From contig JACCUC010000164.1 in assembly GCA_013812065.1 (NCBI GenBank), positions 1-7,058 on the forward strand: DNA of 7,058 nt, read 5' to 3'. Positions 1 to 5,531 of the stretch are shown in pieces (position 1 is the stretch's first letter; every line of letters begins with the position of its first letter). The translations under genes were made by a program, and so were the position numbers. The notes beneath the pieces were generated by a model. That model was not told where the DNA came from, did no database searches, and worked only from the letters and a program-made list of their open reading frames with translations. This stretch comes from Thermoleophilaceae bacterium (lineage in GTDB: Bacteria; Actinomycetota; Thermoleophilia; Solirubrobacterales; Thermoleophilaceae).

Positions 1-32
1 CCTCAGACTCGATCCAGAGCGCGTCTCCCCCG

Positions 33-302
33 CTACCGCACCGGGATGACGTCGCGCTCGTCCGCCACTGCCTCGACGATCTCGGCCTCCGGCTCGCGCT
101 CCTCACGCGCGCAGACGATGCGAAACGAACCGGTGCCGATCTGCGGATCGGCCTCGATCGGAAGGCCGCGGATCGAGTCCCACCCGAGCCGCTCGACCTC
201 GAACGGGTTCATTACGACCGCCACCGCCGGCCACTCGCAGGTGGCGTTGTGGTGGTCGATCGCGCGGGAGATCGCCTCGAGGTTCTTGGCTTCGGAGCTC
301 AC
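33..302 (-). CDS. Small conserved-looking hypothetical protein, 89 aa
   Basis: I do not recognise this protein. It begins at a GTG and lies 16 bases after the stop of the UDP-glucuronate decarboxylase gene on the same strand, so the two are probably co-transcribed. The product is soluble-looking and acidic, with no signal peptide or membrane segment. Its N-terminal half (SSEAKNLEAISRAIDHH) should form a helix. The middle carries hydrophobic and turn-rich stretches (WPAVAVVMNPFEVERLGW, GLPIEADPQIGTGSFRIVC) that look like a small folded alpha/beta domain. The C-terminus is Glu-rich and ends DVIPVR. The frame stays open upstream to about 392, but that extension is Arg/Pro-rich and overlaps the decarboxylase, so I rejected it. 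No clear ribosome binding site precedes the GTG, so translation may depend on coupling to the upstream gene. Existence is fairly likely; function is unknown. Confidence 0.6.
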   Translation of the reverse strand: MSSEAKNLEAISRAIDHHNATCEWPAVAVVMNPFEVERLGWDSIRGLPIEADPQIGTGSFRIVCAREEREPEAEIVEAVADERDVIPVR

Positions 303-318
303 GTGCGGTCTATGGAGG

Positions 319-1299
319 CTAGGTCCCGGGAGATGGCGGACTTGCCGTTGGGGCTGCGGGCTCACCGCCGAAGCGCGGCATCGCCGCGGCAATCGTCCGC
401 TCGAGGCCGTCCCGGACGGTCAGCTCGGGCTCCCAGCCGAGCAGGTCCCGTGCGCGGGCGATGTCTGGCTGGCGCACCTTTGGGTCGTCGACGGGCAGCG
501 CCTCGAAGACGATCTCCGAGCGCGACTCGGTCAGCTCGACCACGGCCTCGGCCATCTCGAGCAGCGTCATCTCGTGGGGGTTCCCGAGGTTCACCGGCTC
601 GTGCACGCCCGACTCGGCGAGAGCCACGAGGCCCCGGACCAGGTCGTCGACGTAGCAGAAGGAGCGCGTCTGCGAGCCGTCGCCGAACACCGTGACCGGC
701 TTGTCGGCAAGTGCCTGGCGCAGGAAGGTGGGGATGGCGCGGCCGTCGTTGGGGCGCATGCGCGGACCGAAGGTGTTAAAGATCCGCGCGATGCACGTGT
801 CGAGCCCCTGCTGGCGCAGGTAGGCCATCGTCAGCGCCTCGGCGTAGCGCTTGGCCTCGTCGTAGACGCCCCGCGGCCCGATCGGGTTCACGTTGCCCCA
901 GTAGGTCTCGGGCTGAGGATGGATGAGCGGATCGCCGTAGACCTCCGACGTCGAGGCGAGCAGGAAGCGGGCGCGCTTGCGCTTGGCCAGGCCGAGCGAG
1001 TTGTGCGTGCCGTAGGCGCCGACCTTGAGGGTGTGCAGCGGCAGTCGCGCGTAGTCGATCGGGCTCGCGGGGGAGGCCATGTGGTAGATGAAGTCGACCG
1101 GCTCGTCGACCTCGTAGTGAGCGGTGATGTCGAGGTTGAGGAAGCGGAACTGCGCGCCCTCGCGGACGTGGCCGATGTTCGCGAGATTGCCGGTCTCGAG
1201 GTTGTCGACGCAGATCACGCGGTGCTCGCGTGAGAGCAGGTAGTCGCAGAGATGCGAGCCGAGGAACCCGGCGCCGCCGGTGACGAGGCAGGTGGGCAT
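319..1299 (-). CDS. uxs: UDP-glucuronate decarboxylase (UDP-xylose synthase), extended SDR family
   Basis: This cytoplasmic enzyme converts UDP-glucuronate to UDP-xylose using bound NAD+ (oxidation at C4, decarboxylation, re-reduction), supplying xylose for envelope or exopolysaccharide glycans. The 326-residue product matches the usual bacterial length. Visible motifs are the Rossmann glycine motif TGGAGFLGSH (7-16), Asp32 after the second strand for the NAD ribose, the family signature ASPASP (75-80), STSEVYGD (116-123) with active-site Ser/Glu, ETYWGNVNPIG (131-141), and the catalytic Tyr146/Lys150 pair in YDEAK. NTFGPRM and GDGSQTRSFCYVDD follow as substrate-binding segments. The combination of ASPASP, STSEVYGD and ETYWGNVNPIG distinguishes it from dTDP-glucose dehydratases and UDP-glucose epimerases. 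The C-terminal tail after FGGE is a Pro/Ala-rich extension of about a dozen residues. I chose the ATG nine codons inside the longest frame, which opens with TTG, because it sits directly before the first Rossmann strand and 8 bases after a -10-like box. Confidence 0.93.
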   Translation of the reverse strand: MPTCLVTGGAGFLGSHLCDYLLSREHRVICVDNLETGNLANIGHVREGAQFRFLNLDITAHYEVDEPVDFIYHMASPASPIDYARLPLHTLKVGAYGTHNSLGLAKRKRARFLLASTSEVYGDPLIHPQPETYWGNVNPIGPRGVYDEAKRYAEALTMAYLRQQGLDTCIARIFNTFGPRMRPNDGRAIPTFLRQALADKPVTVFGDGSQTRSFCYVDDLVRGLVALAESGVHEPVNLGNPHEMTLLEMAEAVVELTESRSEIVFEALPVDDPKVRQPDIARARDLLGWEPELTVRDGLERTIAAAMPRFGGEPAAPTASPPSPGT

Positions 1300-1307
1300 C
1301 TGCTCTG

Positions 1308-1336
1308 ACTGTACCTGTGAGCGCAAGCGCCGTCAC
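1308..1336 (-). promoter_or_regulatory. Putative promoter of the UDP-glucuronate decarboxylase gene
   Basis: Read on the minus strand, GTGACG (1336-1331) matches the -35 consensus TTGACA at four of six bases. TACAGT (1313-1308) matches TATAAT at four of six, and the spacer is exactly 17 bases. The predicted start of transcription falls about two or three bases before the ATG at 1299, giving an almost leaderless mRNA. This agrees with the poor Shine-Dalgarno sequence (only AGAG) before that ATG. The call rests on motif and spacing alone. Confidence 0.45.
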
Positions 1337-1450
1337 GGTGCTACCGGTGGAGCACGCAGGCGGGCTGCAGGTCGAGCCCCATCACGCTCGCGAGCCTCAT
1401 CACGCGGCGGTCGAACCCGTGGAGGCAGAAGGCTTTGAACACGTGGGAGG

Positions 1451-1524
1451 CGCCCCCGGCAGGATTCGAACCTGCGACCTAGGGATTAGAAGTCCCTCGC
1501 TCTTATCCGCTGAGCTACGGGGGC
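1451..1524 (-). tRNA. tRNA-Arg, anticodon TCT
   Basis: A full cloverleaf of 74 nt can be folded on the minus strand. The seven-base acceptor stem GCCCCCG (1524-1518) pairs with CGGGGGC (1458-1452), with G1451 as discriminator. The D arm is GCTC/GAGC. The anticodon stem AGGGA/TCCCT encloses the loop CTTCTAA, giving anticodon TCT, which reads AGA and, with wobble, AGG. The T arm GCAGG/CCTGC holds the canonical TTCGAAT loop. The next three bases read CCT, so the CCA end must be added by nucleotidyltransferase. All stems are perfectly paired and there is no intron. Confidence 0.97.
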
Positions 1525-1525
1525 G

Positions 1526-1553
1526 AGCGTGGCGGCGGTCCGCCGGCCACGCT
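1526..1553 (-). terminator. Strong hairpin between the secreted-protein gene and tRNA-Arg
   Basis: AGCGTGGC (1526-1533) is the exact reverse complement of GCCACGCT (1546-1553). The 12 bases between can add GGCG/CGCC pairing with a one-base bulge. It lies 33 bases beyond the stop of the secreted-protein gene and ends next to the tRNA 5' end. There is no T-tract on either strand, so this would be a hairpin-only terminator at best. A TACGAT box at 1563-1558 could instead start transcription at the hairpin and make it the 5' leader of the pre-tRNA. The structure is certain; the role is not. Confidence 0.45.
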
Positions 1554-1586
1554 TGGGATCGTAGTCGGGACGCGGCCGAACCCCTC

Positions 1587-2708
1587 TCACCCGAGCCGCC
1601 TTACGCCAACCGCGAGCGCGCGGATCACATCGCCGATGACCGAGTCGCGATCGTTGGGTGGCATGAAGTTGAACTCGCCGAAGCCGGCCACACCCATCTT
1701 CGCCCGCGCCCGGATGTAGTCCGCGCGCCAGCGGTTGACCCAGTCGCGCGGGCGCCGGTCGACATTGCCGCCGAGGGACCGGGTGACGATGTAGCCGGGC
1801 GTGAGGCCGACGAGGTACCGGCGCGAGAGCGCCGCACGGTCACCGCCCCCACGGCGCAGCGCGCGCTGGCCGGCGGCCTGGTCGTAAGCGACGCGGCTCG
1901 CGCGTCCGCGGAAGTACGGATACTCCTCGCCGACGAGACGAGCGCTCGAGCTGTTGACCCGCGCCCAGAAGCGCCGCAGCTCCCCGGTGAGCCGCGCTCT
2001 CGCGATCGGGAACGCGTTGTGCGACATGTGCACGAGCCCCCGCATCGGTGGGTCGCCGAGCGGCTTGCGACCTTCGTGGAGGCCGAAGAGAATCCCGCGT
2101 GTGAAGTCGCGGTAGCGACGGCCGCTGGAGCCGGCGACCTCAGTTCGGACCTCGTCGAACTGCCAGGCGGCGACCGGCTCGCCGTCGCGGATGCGAGCTC
2201 GAAAACGGTCGCGGAAGCGCCGGCCGAGCTCCGTGCCCCAGCGCACGCGGCTGCGCTCCGACCCTCTGAGCACTCTGGCCAGCGAGGGCATCGAGCCGGT
2301 GAGATCGTTCTGACCGGTGGTGGCGAGCTTCTCGGCCTCCCGACGGCTCACCCGGCGGCGGTCCCAGAGCGTGCTCTCGGCCATCTGGAGGATCGGCGCC
2401 CAGCGATAGCGCTTGCCGGCGATCTCGCCGGGCGAGGTGCTCGTCGCGATCCTGGCGCCGTGGCGCGGCTGAGCCGAGTAGTTGCCGAAGTAGACCAGCG
2501 ACGTGGAGGGGAAGCCCGCGCGGTTGAGGCTCCTCACGATGAGCGGCAGGCGGTCTGAGGGGTAGTAGGCGACGAGCGCGGTCGGACGCGTCCGGTTGGC
2601 CTCGGCGGCGGCGGGCGCGAGGGCGACGGACAGGACAGCGAGCGCTGCCGCGAGGGTCGCGAGCCGGGCGGGCCTCGACCCGAGCTTTGGCTGACCGTGG
2701 CGACGCAC
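1587..2708 (-). CDS. Secreted protein of unknown function, 373 aa
   Basis: I do not recognise the family. From the GTG at 2708 the protein opens with a textbook signal peptide: a basic segment (residues 2-15, RRHGQPKLGSRPAR), a hydrophobic core of Ala, Leu and Val (about 16-31), and probable signal peptidase I cleavage after AEA (35-37). The mature part, about 336 residues, is rich in arginine and aromatics and has no cysteine. Notable segments are ALVAYYPSDRLP near the start of the mature chain, WQFDEVR (182-188), EEYPYFRG and GLTPGYIVT in the second half, and AGFGEFNFMPPN (341-352) near the end. Alternating short hydrophobic strands and amphipathic helices, with acidic residues at strand ends (FDE, GEF), would fit a beta/alpha barrel hydrolase, but that is only inference. 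No Shine-Dalgarno sequence precedes the GTG. Codons upstream (about 2709-2783) keep very high third-position GC, so a longer form is possible, for example from the TTG at 2831 just after the vapC stop. Confidence 0.72.
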   Translation of the reverse strand: MRRHGQPKLGSRPARLATLAAALAVLSVALAPAAAEANRTRPTALVAYYPSDRLPLIVRSLNRAGFPSTSLVYFGNYSAQPRHGARIATSTSPGEIAGKRYRWAPILQMAESTLWDRRRVSRREAEKLATTGQNDLTGSMPSLARVLRGSERSRVRWGTELGRRFRDRFRARIRDGEPVAAWQFDEVRTEVAGSSGRRYRDFTRGILFGLHEGRKPLGDPPMRGLVHMSHNAFPIARARLTGELRRFWARVNSSSARLVGEEYPYFRGRASRVAYDQAAGQRALRRGGGDRAALSRRYLVGLTPGYIVTRSLGGNVDRRPRDWVNRWRADYIRARAKMGVAGFGEFNFMPPNDRDSVIGDVIRALAVGVRRLG

Positions 2709-2835
2709 GCGAGATCGGAACCCGGTGGCGCGCTTGAAGTAGCGCAGGACGCTCGTCCTCAGCGGGGTGATGCCGTAGTCGCCTCCGCGGCTGCACCAAC
2801 CGTCCTTTGGCGCGGCTCGTTGAGTCGCCAACCAG

Positions 2836-3237
2836 CTACGTGGCCAGGTTGGCACGGGCGCGCAGAACCTTCCGATCGAAGCTCGCGATCTCCACGTCGT
2901 CCGACCCCCGCTTCTCGGCGTGGATGGCCGTCGCGAGCGCGTACGCGTCCGGCAGCTTGAGGTTGGTCTTCGCGCGGACCGCGGCGGCGCGTTCAGCGAG
3001 CGCCATGTCGACCCTGATCGTCTCGATCCCGAGCTTGACGAGCATCTCCTCGACACGCTGGTGTGTGCCGGCGCGCAGCGGTCCAATCAAGATCTCGGAG
3101 TAGTTGACCGCGGAGATCAGGCGGCGGGTAGCAGGCGCCAGCGACTTCCGGACCGTCCCGACAGCATCTTCATGGTTGGCATCGCTTGCGCTGAGGAAGG
3201 CGATGAGTACATCGCTGTCGAAGACGACTACTGCCAT
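2836..3237 (-). CDS. vapC: PIN-domain ribonuclease toxin, VapC family
   Basis: This 133-residue protein has the length and motif order of VapC toxins, Mg2+/Mn2+-dependent RNases that cut specific RNAs, often tRNA or rRNA, when freed from their antitoxin. The acidic active-site residues are visible: Asp7 in VVFDSDVLIAF (with Asp9 nearby), Glu48 in AVNYSEILIG, Asp97 in LKLPDAYALATA, and Asp121 in IASFDRKV. All four PIN acidic positions appear intact, so the nuclease is predicted to be active. The ATG at 3237 lies inside the antitoxin gene, whose stop is at 3228, giving a 10-base overlap and suggesting translational coupling. A GGAGG lies 13 bases before the ATG inside the antitoxin coding region, rather far for a normal Shine-Dalgarno sequence. 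The cellular RNA target cannot be read from the sequence. Confidence 0.9.
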   Translation of the reverse strand: MAVVVFDSDVLIAFLSASDANHEDAVGTVRKSLAPATRRLISAVNYSEILIGPLRAGTHQRVEEMLVKLGIETIRVDMALAERAAAVRAKTNLKLPDAYALATAIHAEKRGSDDVEIASFDRKVLRARANLAT

Positions 3238-3446
3238 CCTCGGCGAACGTCCTCCAGGTATCCCGGGGGGTAAACGCTCTCGTCGAAGATGCCCGCGTAC
3301 TCGTCGACGAGGTCGTCGCGCTTGATCAGCTCGATCCGCCCAGGCCCGGCGCTGGTGACGCGCACGTCGTCGCCCGCAGACAGGCGGGCGGCGTTGAGGA
3401 CGTCCTTCGGGATGGTGATCTGATTTTTGCGAGAGATCAAGCTCAT
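3228..3446 (-). CDS. vapB: AbrB/MazE-type antitoxin (VapB) paired with the PIN toxin
   Basis: The 72-residue product has an N-terminal swapped-hairpin AbrB/SpoVT DNA-binding domain: SLISRKNQITIPKDVLNAARLSAGDDVRV, with the typical R-x-Q-ITIPK strand-turn and a Leu-x-x-GD loop, followed by a strand GRIELIKRDD. The C-terminal 25 or so residues (VDEYAGIFDESVYPPGYLEDVRRGW) are the expected toxin-binding tail, which wraps around the PIN active site in related pairs. It is upstream of and overlaps vapC, the standard order. The ATG at 3446 is preceded immediately by an in-frame GTG (3449), so either codon could start it. Binding to the inverted repeat just upstream, alone or with the toxin, would give autorepression as in other VapBC systems. 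The upstream DNA is noticeably more AT-rich than its surroundings. Confidence 0.9.
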   Translation of the reverse strand: MSLISRKNQITIPKDVLNAARLSAGDDVRVTSAGPGRIELIKRDDLVDEYAGIFDESVYPPGYLEDVRRGWQ

Positions 3447-3453
3447 CACGTGA

Positions 3454-3481
3454 ACTTTACCATAGCCAGCATTGGTAAAGT
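3454..3481. promoter_or_regulatory. Perfect inverted repeat, probable VapBC operator
   Basis: ACTTTACCA (3454-3462) and TGGTAAAGT (3473-3481) are exact reverse complements separated by 10 bases. The arm centres are 19 bases apart, about two helical turns, so two antitoxin dimers could bind the same face. The repeat ends eight bases upstream of the vapB ATG and is AT-rich in a GC-rich region. AbrB-type antitoxins commonly repress their own operon through such palindromes. The repeat is seen directly; its role is inferred. Confidence 0.7.
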
Positions 3482-3486
3482 CATAA
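3459..3486 (-). promoter_or_regulatory. Putative vapBC promoter inside the operator
   Basis: On the minus strand TATGGT (3464-3459) fits a -10 box at four of six bases and shares its last four bases (3462-3459) with the proximal operator arm. A weak -35 candidate TTATGA (3486-3481) lies 16 bases upstream and touches the distal arm. Transcription would begin around 3452, only a few bases before the GTG/ATG starts, so the mRNA may be leaderless. Bound repressor would block both boxes. Confidence 0.4.
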
Positions 3487-3497
3487 GGCAGTCGGCA

Positions 3498-3523
3498 CGC
3501 AACTGCGTCACCGCGTGGTTGCG
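3498..3523 (-). terminator. Hairpin in the 3' trailer of tRNA-Pro
   Basis: CGCAAC (3498-3503) and GTTGCG (3518-3523) are exact reverse complements with a 14-base loop. They start four bases past the tRNA 3' end and lie before the vapBC promoter. The position suits a tRNA transcript terminator or processing signal, but the stem is only six base pairs and no T-tract follows. Confidence 0.3.
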
Positions 3524-3526
3524 AAA

Positions 3527-3600
3527 TCGGGGCGGCCGGATTTGAACCGACGACTTCCGCGTCCCAAACGCGGTGCTCTACCAGGCTGAGCTACGCCCCG
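3527..3600 (-). tRNA. tRNA-Pro, anticodon TGG
   Basis: The minus strand folds into a 74-nt cloverleaf. Acceptor CGGGGCG (3600-3594) pairs fully with CGCCCCG (3534-3528), with A3527 as discriminator. The D arm is GCTC/GAGC with loop AGCCTGGTA. The anticodon stem CCGCG/CGCGG encloses TTTGGGA, so the anticodon is TGG, reading CCA and related proline codons. The T arm GTCGG/CCGGC has one G-T wobble and a TTCAAAT loop. CCA is not encoded; the next bases read TTT. A C at position 1 is unusual for tRNAs generally but common in bacterial tRNA-Pro, which supports the identity. Confidence 0.97.
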
Positions 3601-3612
3601 TTCTGCCCACGG

Positions 3613-3618
3613 AGTCTA
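3613..3618 (-). promoter_or_regulatory. Possible -10 box of tRNA-Pro
   Basis: On the minus strand TAGACT matches TATAAT at four of six bases and ends 12 bases before the tRNA 5' end, which would leave a leader of about six bases. I found no convincing -35 hexamer upstream. Confidence 0.3.
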
Positions 3619-3656
3619 AGCGTCCGCAGGCCTGCCCGGTAGGGTCCCGCCCCGCC

Positions 3657-4922
3657 ATGGCCGACATCCAGCCCCTCCGCACCCTCCGCTACGACCTGCG
3701 CTCGGTCGGCTCGCTCGACGCCGTGATCGCACCGCCCTACGACGTGATCGACCCCCCCCGTCGCGCCGAGCTGGTCGCGCGGAGCCCGTTCAACGTCGTC
3801 GAGGTCGATCTTCCCGACCCGGCCGACGGCGGCGACCCCTACCTGCACGCGACGACGGTCCTCGAGGCTTGGCGCCAGCAGGGCATCCTCGTCCGCGAGC
3901 GCGAGCCGGCGCTGTGGGCGCTCGGCCAGGAGTTCACCGCGCCCGACGGCGCGCGGCGCACCCGGCGCGGCTTCTTCGCGCGCGTGCGCGTGGAGGACTA
4001 CGGTCCGGGACGCATCCGCCCCCACGAGCGCACCCAGCCCGGCCCCAGGGAGGACCGACTGCGCCTGACCCAGGCGACGCGCACGAACCTCTCCCCCATC
4101 TTCAGCCTGTTCGACGACCCCGACGGCTCCGCGGCAGCCGCGCTCGGGCCCGCGACCGGGGAAGAGCCGTTCGCGACGGCGACTGACGACGACGGGGTCG
4201 AGAACCGCCTCTGGCGCGTCGGCGATCCGGGCGCCATCGAGGCCGTCGGGCGCGCCCTGGGCGACCGGGAGCTGCTGATCGCCGACGGCCACCACCGCTA
4301 CGAGACCGCGCGCCTCTACACGCGGGAGCTCGGCAGCGAGGGCGAGCACTCCTACGTGCTCATGTTCCTGTGCGCGCTGTCCGACCCGGGGCTCGAGGTG
4401 TTCCCCACCCATCGCCTGCTCACCGGGCTCGGCGATCCCGAGGTTCAGGAGCGACTCGGAGCGGCGCTCAAGCGAGACTTCGAAGTCGAGCCGGTAGACC
4501 GCTCGGAGATCGCCCCTCCCGCCGACCCGAGCCGGGTCGCCTTCGGGTACATGGACTCACACTTCCGCCGGCCCTATCGGCTGACCTTGAAGAACCCGAG
4601 CACCGCTGCCGACGCCCTGCCCGATCACTCGGACGCCTACCGCGCGCTCGACACCGCGGTGCTCGAGGCCCTGATCCTGCGCGGAGCGCTCGGGCTGAGC
4701 GAGGCCGACATCGCCGACCAGCGCGGGGTGAGCTACGCCAAGAGCACGGCCGAGGCGCTCGAGGCCGTCGAGTCCGGGCGCGTCGACGCGGCGTTCTTCA
4801 TGCGCGCGACCCCGGTCGAGCAGGTCCAGGCCGTAGCCGCCGCCGGGGAGTCGATGCCGCCCAAGTCGACGTTCTTCTACCCCAAGGTGCCGACCGGCCT
4901 CGTCTTCAATCCGCTCGAGTGA
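3657..4922 (+). CDS. DUF1015 family protein, 421 aa
   Basis: Length and motifs match the DUF1015 family, widespread soluble proteins in bacteria and archaea whose role is poorly settled. Landmarks in order are LRTLRYDL near the N-terminus, APPYDVID (25-32), SPFNVVEVDLPD, GFFARVRVEDYGPGRI leading into RPHERTQPGPREDRL (about 121-135), LSPIFSLFDD, LIADGHHRYETARLY (about 207-221), and the C-terminal MPPKSTFFYPKVPTGLVFNPL typical of the family. The DGHHRYETA segment resembles the ligand-binding motif of the ParB/sulfiredoxin/free-serine-kinase fold, suggesting nucleotide- or phosphate-linked chemistry; this is inference. I chose the ATG at 3657 because the longer frame runs back through tRNA-Pro. 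No clear Shine-Dalgarno precedes it, but TAGGGT (3640-3645) could be a -10 box 11 bases upstream. It is divergent from tRNA-Pro and 51 bases ahead of the cobalamin adenosyltransferase gene. No signal peptide or membrane segment is present. Confidence 0.9.
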   Translation: MADIQPLRTLRYDLRSVGSLDAVIAPPYDVIDPPRRAELVARSPFNVVEVDLPDPADGGDPYLHATTVLEAWRQQGILVREREPALWALGQEFTAPDGARRTRRGFFARVRVEDYGPGRIRPHERTQPGPREDRLRLTQATRTNLSPIFSLFDDPDGSAAAALGPATGEEPFATATDDDGVENRLWRVGDPGAIEAVGRALGDRELLIADGHHRYETARLYTRELGSEGEHSYVLMFLCALSDPGLEVFPTHRLLTGLGDPEVQERLGAALKRDFEVEPVDRSEIAPPADPSRVAFGYMDSHFRRPYRLTLKNPSTAADALPDHSDAYRALDTAVLEALILRGALGLSEADIADQRGVSYAKSTAEALEAVESGRVDAAFFMRATPVEQVQAVAAAGESMPPKSTFFYPKVPTGLVFNPLE

Positions 4923-4957
4923 CCGCCGGAGCGACCCGATCCGCCGGCGCCCGGGAG

Positions 4958-4963
4958 TAGAAT
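4958..4963 (+). promoter_or_regulatory. Possible -10 box of the cobalamin adenosyltransferase gene
   Basis: TAGAAT matches the -10 consensus at five of six bases in otherwise GC-rich spacer and ends 10 bases before the ATG at 4974. Transcription from it would give a leader of only about three or four bases. No good -35 hexamer is visible at 16-18 bases upstream, so read-through from the DUF1015 gene remains an alternative. Confidence 0.4.
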
Positions 4964-4973
4964 CGCCTCGACG

Positions 4974-5531
4974 ATGGTGAAGATCTACACGCGCGGGGGG
5001 GACGACGGCACGACCGGGCTCTGGTACGGCGGGCGGGTCGAGAAGTCGGGCGCGCGCCCCGAGGCCTACGGGTCGGTCGACGAGGCCGGCGCCGCCCTCG
5101 GTCTCTGTCGCGCCGCGGCCAAGGAGGACCCCGAGCTCCACGACGACCTGCTGCGCCTCCAGGGGGAGCTCTTCGTCGCCGGCGCCCAGCTCGCCACCGC
5201 CCCCGAAGCCGCCGAGCGCCTCGACGAGGGCGTCTCGCGCGTGACCGAGGCGATGGTCGAGCGCCTCGAGGAGGACATAGACCGCTACATGGATCGGGTC
5301 GACCTGCCGCCGAAGTTCGTCATCCCGGGCGGCACCGACCTCTCGGCCCGGCTCGACCTCGCGCGCACGGCGATGCGGCGTGCCGAACGGCGGGTGGTGG
5401 CGCTCAAGCTCGCCGGAGAGCTCGAGGACGAGACGGTGCTGCGGTTCGTCAACCGTGCATCCGACTTCCTGTTCGCGGCCGCGCGCTACGCCGACGAGCC
5501 CGAGCCCGAGCTCTTCGAGGGACGTGGGTGA
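4974..5531 (+). CDS. pduO: PduO-type corrinoid (cob(I)alamin) adenosyltransferase
   Basis: The enzyme transfers the 5'-deoxyadenosyl group of ATP to cob(I)alamin, making adenosylcobalamin, the coenzyme of methylmalonyl-CoA mutase, class II ribonucleotide reductase and similar enzymes. The 185-residue product has the family's usual length and motifs. The N-terminal ATP-binding loop is KIYTRGGDDGTTGL (3-16), followed by VDEAGAALGLCRA on the first long helix, FVIPGGTD (115-122), RTAMRRAERRVV (131-142) with the arginines that contact ATP phosphates, and NRASDFLFAAARYA (160-173). The family usually has NRLSD at that last site, so Leu is replaced by Ala here. The fold is a five-helix bundle that acts as a trimer. 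It overlaps the OsmC-like gene by the four bases GTGA, indicating a two-gene operon. The N-terminus matches the family directly after the ATG, so the start is secure. Confidence 0.95.
   Translation: MVKIYTRGGDDGTTGLWYGGRVEKSGARPEAYGSVDEAGAALGLCRAAAKEDPELHDDLLRLQGELFVAGAQLATAPEAAERLDEGVSRVTEAMVERLEEDIDRYMDRVDLPPKFVIPGGTDLSARLDLARTAMRRAERRVVALKLAGELEDETVLRFVNRASDFLFAAARYADEPEPELFEGRG
5517..5522 (+). promoter_or_regulatory. Shine-Dalgarno sequence of the OsmC-like gene
   Basis: GAGGGA lies five bases before the GTG at 5528, inside the end of the adenosyltransferase gene. It is the clearest ribosome binding site in the window and supports the overlapping GTG start. Confidence 0.6.

Noticed and set aside
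46..1233. Long open frame on the plus strand, 395 codons
   Set aside because: It lies antisense to the clearly identified UDP-glucuronate decarboxylase and reads as low-complexity Arg/Ala/Val/Asp sequence with no domain. Stop-free antisense frames are expected at this GC content.
1300..1450. Possible small RNA or gene between tRNA-Arg and the decarboxylase
   Set aside because: Apart from the promoter at 1308-1336, I see no stable long stem, start-plus-ribosome-site combination or protein motif in these 151 bases.
1317..2558. Long open frame on the plus strand, 413 codons
   Set aside because: It runs through tRNA-Arg and antisense to the secreted-protein gene. Its composition is that of a GC-rich shadow frame and it has no start signal.
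2709..3086. Upstream extension of the secreted protein to 499 residues
   Set aside because: The extension beyond 2835 is antisense-free but overlaps vapC in another frame of the same strand and is Ser/Arg/Pro low complexity. The real vapC explains that DNA. Only the part up to 2831 remains a possibility.
3450..3600. Attachment-site duplication of the tRNA-Pro 3' end
   Set aside because: I looked for a second copy of the acceptor/T-arm sequence in the window and found none, and there is no integrase gene.
3573..3656. N-terminal extension of the DUF1015 protein
   Set aside because: The extra codons start inside tRNA-Pro, and the family N-terminus aligns with the ATG at 3657.
4923..4947. Direct repeat CCGCCGG twice after the DUF1015 stop
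   Set aside because: Seven GC-only bases recur by chance at this composition, and there is no further copy or symmetry.
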